Shown piece by piece: positions 57,258 to 60,741 of a stretch of 60,741 nt of DNA. Origin of the DNA: a virus. Both the position numbers and the translations under genes were made by a program. The DNA lies in IMG/VR virus record IMGVR_UViG_3300031576_000045, positions 1-60,741 of that record; one strand, given 5' to 3'. The notes below the pieces were generated by a model. That model worked only from the letters and a program-made list of their open reading frames with translations. It was not told where the DNA came from and did no database searches. Position 1 is the stretch's first letter. Every line of letters begins with the position of its first letter.

Positions 57258-57704
57258 GTGGCCGACCACTCTGCATGTCCGCACCCGTGCTCATCGTGCC
57301 CGTGGTTGATCGCGAACCACGGCAAGCCGCATCCGCACGGCTGGTACACGAAGGCGAACCGAGAGCGCCTCTGGGCGAAACTGCGCAGGGGTGACTCGAT
57401 GTCCTGCCACCCGACAGATCCGGACAACCCGGTGCCCGAGGGTCATCGGGCCGCACCAGAGGACTCGATCGTCAAGGAGTGCACCGGGGCGCTCGTTCTG
57501 CAGCAGCGCGAGGTGATGAACTTCCAGGCGGCCAAAGATCGCGGCGCCTACCGCAAGCAGCACCCGCGCGGCATGACGCTTCTGGGGCTCGCCGCAGTAA
57601 TCGAGCGCGTGATGTTCGGCGGTCTGATGGGTTCGTTGAAGATGACGAAGCCCGACCTTAACGAGCCTGTCGGCCACGACGGGCTGAACTGGGTCCAGCG
57701 ATGA
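57258..57704 (+). CDS. DUF6283-like Cys-rich protein
   Basis: 148 aa with GTG start. CPHPCSSCPWLIANHGKPHP, then LWAKLRRGDSMSCHPTD and KECTGALVLQQREVMNF. The C-x2-C-P-W and S-C-H pattern is that of DUF6283, found in actinobacterial phages. Function unknown. Confidence 0.6.
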   Translation: MADHSACPHPCSSCPWLIANHGKPHPHGWYTKANRERLWAKLRRGDSMSCHPTDPDNPVPEGHRAAPEDSIVKECTGALVLQQREVMNFQAAKDRGAYRKQHPRGMTLLGLAAVIERVMFGGLMGSLKMTKPDLNEPVGHDGLNWVQR

Positions 57705-59242
57705 GCGTCCTCCTCTCGAAGGAAGCGATCCGGCTCCTCCGCACCGTCTCGCACGACCTGGTGATCGACCTCTTCGCCGGCGGCGGCGGTACCTCGGCCG
57801 GCCTCGAAGACGCGATCAAGCGCCCCGTCGACGTCGCGCTGAACCACGACGCGGTCGCGATCGCCGTGCACGCGAAGAACCATCCGAACACGGTGCACAT
57901 TCAAGAGGACATCTGGAACGTGCGCCCGCGCGACGTCGTCGGCCGGCGGAAGGTGTGGATCCTGTGGGCCTCGCCCGACTGCAAGCACTTCAGCTCGGCG
58001 AAGGGAGCCGAGCCGCTCGACAACAAGATCCGGATGCTCGCGGAGGCGGTCGTCGACTGGGTGAGCGACCTCCTCCCCGAATTCGTGTTCCTCGAGAACG
58101 TCGTCGAGTTCCGAAAGTACGGCCCGCTCGGCGCCGACCGGCGACCGATCAAGGAGCGCGAGGGCGAGTATTTCGACCGCTTCATCGGCAAGCTGCAGCT
58201 GCTCGGCTACCGCGTCGAGTGGCGCATCCTCGACTCCAGCGAGTTCGGCGTGCCGACGAAGCGCCGCCGGTTCTACCTGGTGGCTCGCCGAGACCAGCGC
58301 CCGATCGAGTGGCCCCAGCCCACCCACGGCGCCGGGCTGCTGCCGCTCCGCGGTGCGGTCGAGTGCATCGACTGGTCGCTGCCGTGCCCGAGCATCTTCC
58401 TCACGAAGGAAGAAGCCCGCGCGCTCGCGAAGATCGACCCGCGGATCGGCAACATCAAGCGCCCGCTCGCCCCGAAGACTCTCTGGCGCGTCGCGCACGG
58501 CTTCAAGTACTTCGTGCAGGACCACCCGGACCCGTACATCAGGCCCGTCGACGGGAACCTCGAAGCGCCGTTCATGGTGCAGAGCGGCTACGGCGAGCGG
58601 CCGACGCAGCGCGCGCGGTGGCTCGACATGCACAAGCCGCTCGGCACCGTCGTGGGCTGCGGACCTCGGCACGCGCTCGTCACCGCCTTCCTCACGAAGC
58701 ACTTCGGCGACTACGGCGACCCGCGGAAGGTGAAGCACCTCAACAAGGACGTGCGCGACCCGCTCGGCACCGTCACCGCTCGCGACCACACGAGCATCAG
58801 CGCGGTGACGCTGCTCCGTCTGAACCACGACGACCACGGCGTCGACATCCGCAAACCGATGCCGACGGTGCTCGCCGGCGGCTTCCACGTCGCCCAGGTG
58901 CAGGCGTTCCTCACCGCGTACTTCGGGAGCGACGGCCAGAAGGGGAAGGGCCAGGACGTGCGCGACCCGATGCGCACGGTGACGACGAAGCCGCGCCTCG
59001 GGCTGGTCACGGTGTACGGCGACCAGTACGAGGTCGCGGACATCGGCTATCGCATGCTCAAGCCCGACCCCGAGCTGCTCCGCGCGCAGTTCGACGAGTA
59101 CGCGGAGGGCTACGACCTCTCGCCGGCTGAGACCGACGAGGAGAAGAACCGGATGGTGGGCAACTCGGTGGTGCCGAAGATGGCCAAGCTGATCGTCGAA
59201 GCGAACATCTCAACGTCGGACTCGTACAGGAGGGCAGCCTGA
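57701..59242 (+). CDS. DNA cytosine-5 methyltransferase
   Basis: 513 aa, ATGA overlap. Motif I VIDLFAGGGGTSAGL (21-35), motif IV ASPDCKHFS with catalytic Cys94, motif VI FLENVVEF, motif VIII TKRRRFYLVA and motif X NRMVGNSVVP near the end. The large target region has internal repeats of the form DPLGTVTARDH and DPMRTVTTKP. Typical orphan phage Dcm: methylates phage DNA to resist restriction. It lies only in the right-hand version of the duplicated locus. Confidence 0.9.
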   Translation: MSVLLSKEAIRLLRTVSHDLVIDLFAGGGGTSAGLEDAIKRPVDVALNHDAVAIAVHAKNHPNTVHIQEDIWNVRPRDVVGRRKVWILWASPDCKHFSSAKGAEPLDNKIRMLAEAVVDWVSDLLPEFVFLENVVEFRKYGPLGADRRPIKEREGEYFDRFIGKLQLLGYRVEWRILDSSEFGVPTKRRRFYLVARRDQRPIEWPQPTHGAGLLPLRGAVECIDWSLPCPSIFLTKEEARALAKIDPRIGNIKRPLAPKTLWRVAHGFKYFVQDHPDPYIRPVDGNLEAPFMVQSGYGERPTQRARWLDMHKPLGTVVGCGPRHALVTAFLTKHFGDYGDPRKVKHLNKDVRDPLGTVTARDHTSISAVTLLRLNHDDHGVDIRKPMPTVLAGGFHVAQVQAFLTAYFGSDGQKGKGQDVRDPMRTVTTKPRLGLVTVYGDQYEVADIGYRMLKPDPELLRAQFDEYAEGYDLSPAETDEEKNRMVGNSVVPKMAKLIVEANISTSDSYRRAA

Positions 59243-59712
59243 TGGGACGTGACTCACGGAAGAAGAAGGAACGGCGGCTGGGGCTTCGCGTCGGCCGACT
59301 CGGCGCGCAGCTGAAGGACGGCACGCTCGAGCTCAGGGGCCCGTTCGAGCCCGCCGAGCATCAGCAGAAGTCGACGGTGATGGTGCCGTCGGCGGCGATC
59401 AACGCCGACCGGCCGAACGCCGAGCCCTGGACCAGCCGGTACCTCGAGTACGCGAGGCACGAGGGCACGCCCGACCCGGCGGTGATGGTCCGCCGCGACG
59501 AGAACCGGTTCCCGGGCGGGAAGATGGTCGGCTTCATCCTCTGGATCGGCGCGCGCTGGGCGCAGTGGCGCGAGCTCCGCGGGCTGAAGCACGACGCGCC
59601 GCTGGCGGACACGCACCACGAGGACTTCGACGGGTGGCTCAAGACCTGGGTCGACGAGAAGACCCGGCGGATCATCATGCCGGCGCCGCAGCAGCTCGCG
59701 AGGCCGCGGTGA
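59242..59712 (+). CDS. RYLEYA-domain phage protein, right copy
   Basis: 156 aa, ATG directly after the methyltransferase stop. RYLEYARHEGTPDP and PGGKMVGFILWIGARWAQW correspond to the left copy (4846-5427); the N-terminal part is shorter and different. Function unknown. Confidence 0.7.
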   Translation: MGRDSRKKKERRLGLRVGRLGAQLKDGTLELRGPFEPAEHQQKSTVMVPSAAINADRPNAEPWTSRYLEYARHEGTPDPAVMVRRDENRFPGGKMVGFILWIGARWAQWRELRGLKHDAPLADTHHEDFDGWLKTWVDEKTRRIIMPAPQQLARPR

Positions 59713-59963
59713 AGCCGATCGGAGTCCGGACGGAGGTCGACGGGAAGATCGTCGTCGAGTGGCATGCGCCGCCGATCCCCGGCCCCGACTACCACACGAT
59801 GTGCTCCCTCGACGGGGACGACCCCGCGACCGGCACCCACGGGACCGTGGAGCCGAAGCCCGGTCAGAAGATCACCTGCAAGCACTGCTACCGCATGTGG
59901 CGCGGAGTCCTCGAGCTGCAGCTGAGGGCCGAGCACTTCGACCACAGGGTGGTGCTGCAATGA
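59709..59963 (+). CDS. 84-aa protein with CxxC motif, right copy
   Basis: GTG in GTGA. Differs from the left copy (6034-6288) at several residues, including ITCKHCYRMW. The gene now stands directly behind the RYLEYA gene. Confidence 0.7.
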   Translation: MKPIGVRTEVDGKIVVEWHAPPIPGPDYHTMCSLDGDDPATGTHGTVEPKPGQKITCKHCYRMWRGVLELQLRAEHFDHRVVLQ

Positions 59964-60225
59964 ACATCTGGGTCAGCCGGTACCTGACCGCGGCACGAGG
60001 CAGAAGATCCTCCACGCCTTCGGAGAGACCGAGGCGACTGTGACGGCGAACCTTCAAAAGGTGAAGTTGCCGATCGCCGCTCAACCGAGAAGCTTCTGCG
60101 GCCGCATCGCGCTCGCGAAGTGCGAGCAGCGCAAGGGTGAGCCGTTCTCGGCCGAGAAGTTCGGCTCGCGGGTGGACCACTGCATCAGCTGCGAGCGCAC
60201 GGTGCGCCGTCGGGGGCTGCGGTGA
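59960..60225 (+). pseudogene. 76-aa protein, frameshifted right copy
   Basis: It begins MNIWVSRY in the frame of 59960, then at about 60000 the homology continues one base later (QKILHAFGETEATVTAN, FCGRIALAK, CISCERTVRRRGLR to 60225). The left copy at 5424 is intact. Either a real loss or a base error. Confidence 0.65.
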
Positions 60226-60608
60226 AACCCGGCGAGCTGCACAAGGTGCACGCCGCGCACGACCGCAAGGCGAAGTCCCTGCGCGTCGACGTCGGCGACG
60301 TCGCGTGGCGCGGCGAGGCCGGCGCGCACGCGGTCAAGGCCGCCATGGCGCTGCGCCTCGCGGTCTGCTGGAACGTCTGCGAGGGCATCCCGACCGACAA
60401 GCTCGAGGCCGGCGTGCTGCTGGACTACTACGTCGCGGTCGACCGGCTGATCGCGGCCGTCGACGAGCCGCAAGGTCGACTCTTCCACAGCGCGGAGAAG
60501 GTGCTTGAGCTGATGCGACTCGCCGCGCGGGTGAAGGAGGCGCAGCGACGGATCGGCGTCGAGCACTTCGAGTGCTTGGCGTGCGACGCGAAGAAAGAAA
60601 CGCGGTAG
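60222..60608 (+). CDS. 128-aa protein with CLAC motif, right copy
   Basis: GTG in GTGA. Nearly the same as 5651-6037; a few substitutions (for example P for Q near CEGI). Function unknown. Confidence 0.7.
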   Translation: MKPGELHKVHAAHDRKAKSLRVDVGDVAWRGEAGAHAVKAAMALRLAVCWNVCEGIPTDKLEAGVLLDYYVAVDRLIAAVDEPQGRLFHSAEKVLELMRLAARVKEAQRRIGVEHFECLACDAKKETR

Positions 60609-60630
60609 GACTGAAGACGGGAGAACGACG

Positions 60631-60741
60631 ATGAAGAGAGACGACCTGACCGCGCTGCGCAACGGGCTGCTGCGCATGCACTACGAGCCGCCGACCAGCG
60701 GGTTGACGAAGTGGACGCTGCAGCTCATCCGCGACCTGGAG
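60631..60741 (+). CDS. 68-aa protein, right copy, cut by the window edge
   Basis: ATG after the GGGAGAACGACG cassette (60619-60630). The first 37 codons are identical to 6311-6421. The rest lies outside the window. Confidence 0.7.
   Translation, partial: MKRDDLTALRNGLLRMHYEPPTSGLTKWTLQLIRDLE

Larger units (their letters stand above)
56517..60741. repeat. Right copy of the diverged terminal homology
   Basis: Matches 1-6421 in shared genes but carries its own cassette (56974-59242: PAPS-reductase remnant, DUF6283-like, cytosine methyltransferase). The 84-aa gene precedes the 76- and 128-aa genes here, the reverse of the left side. The last 121 bases equal 6301-6421. Confidence 0.85.

Noticed and set aside
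1-60741. CRISPR array, complete tRNA genes, insertion sequences, integrase
   Set aside because: No regularly spaced direct repeats, no complete cloverleaf, no transposase or recombinase motifs seen.

Overview
The window is a GC-rich, densely packed genome of a tailed double-stranded DNA phage with a siphovirus-type gene set: tape measure protein, a frameshifted tail assembly chaperone pair, a TP901-1-like tail tube and no sheath protein. I see no integrase, no DNA or RNA polymerase and no host housekeeping genes. The host cannot be named. Nearly all genes are chained by ATGA, GTGA or TGATG overlaps, which implies strong translational coupling.

Layout. (1) 1-8.9 kb, plus strand: small accessory genes with an atypical RecA, a DUF6166-domain protein, an ASCH-like protein and many small Cys-rich (zinc-ribbon-like) proteins. 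(2) 8.9-32.2 kb, minus strand: the late operon. Read from 32.2 kb down it encodes TerS, TerL, portal, SPP1 gp7-like minor head protein, XkdF-like protease, scaffold, decoration protein, major capsid, a secreted beta-helix protein, connectors, tail tube, G/GT chaperones, tape measure, a LamG-like tail protein, a C1q-like tail-tip protein and a lysis cassette. Two genes (17.4 and 27.0 kb) are inserted on the opposite strand. (3) 32.2-44.6 kb, minus strand: DNA metabolism and modification, with a UDG-like protein, a Mom-like DNA modification protein beside two ParB-like proteins (one fused to an MT-A70 domain), RuvC, HNH nucleases, a DUF5131 protein and a DnaB-like helicase. (4) 44.6-45.3 kb: divergent control region with inverted and direct repeats. 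(5) 45.3-52.3 kb, plus strand: YqaJ exonuclease, Bet annealing protein, SbcC-like ATPase and small genes. (6) 52.2-54.7 kb, minus strand: ribbon-helix-helix regulator and small genes. (7) 54.7-55.1 kb: divergent control region with five copies of GTATTACG and a 21-bp inverted repeat. (8) 55.1-60.7 kb, plus strand: a DUF932-like protein, a PAPS-reductase remnant, a cytosine-5 DNA methyltransferase and a second version of genes found at the left end.

The left end (1-6421) and the right end (56517-60741) are homologous but not identical and carry different cassettes between shared genes. The simplest reading is a circular or circularly permuted genome of about 56.5 kb whose contig closes on itself through two strain variants, although a real diverged duplication is possible.

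The strongest candidates for new biology are the Mom/ParB/MT-A70 modification island with a degenerate catalytic motif, a shared GGGAGAACGACG translation-start cassette that also drives 10- and 13-codon minigenes, the GTATTACG repeat cluster, and a RecA with a shortened L2 loop.
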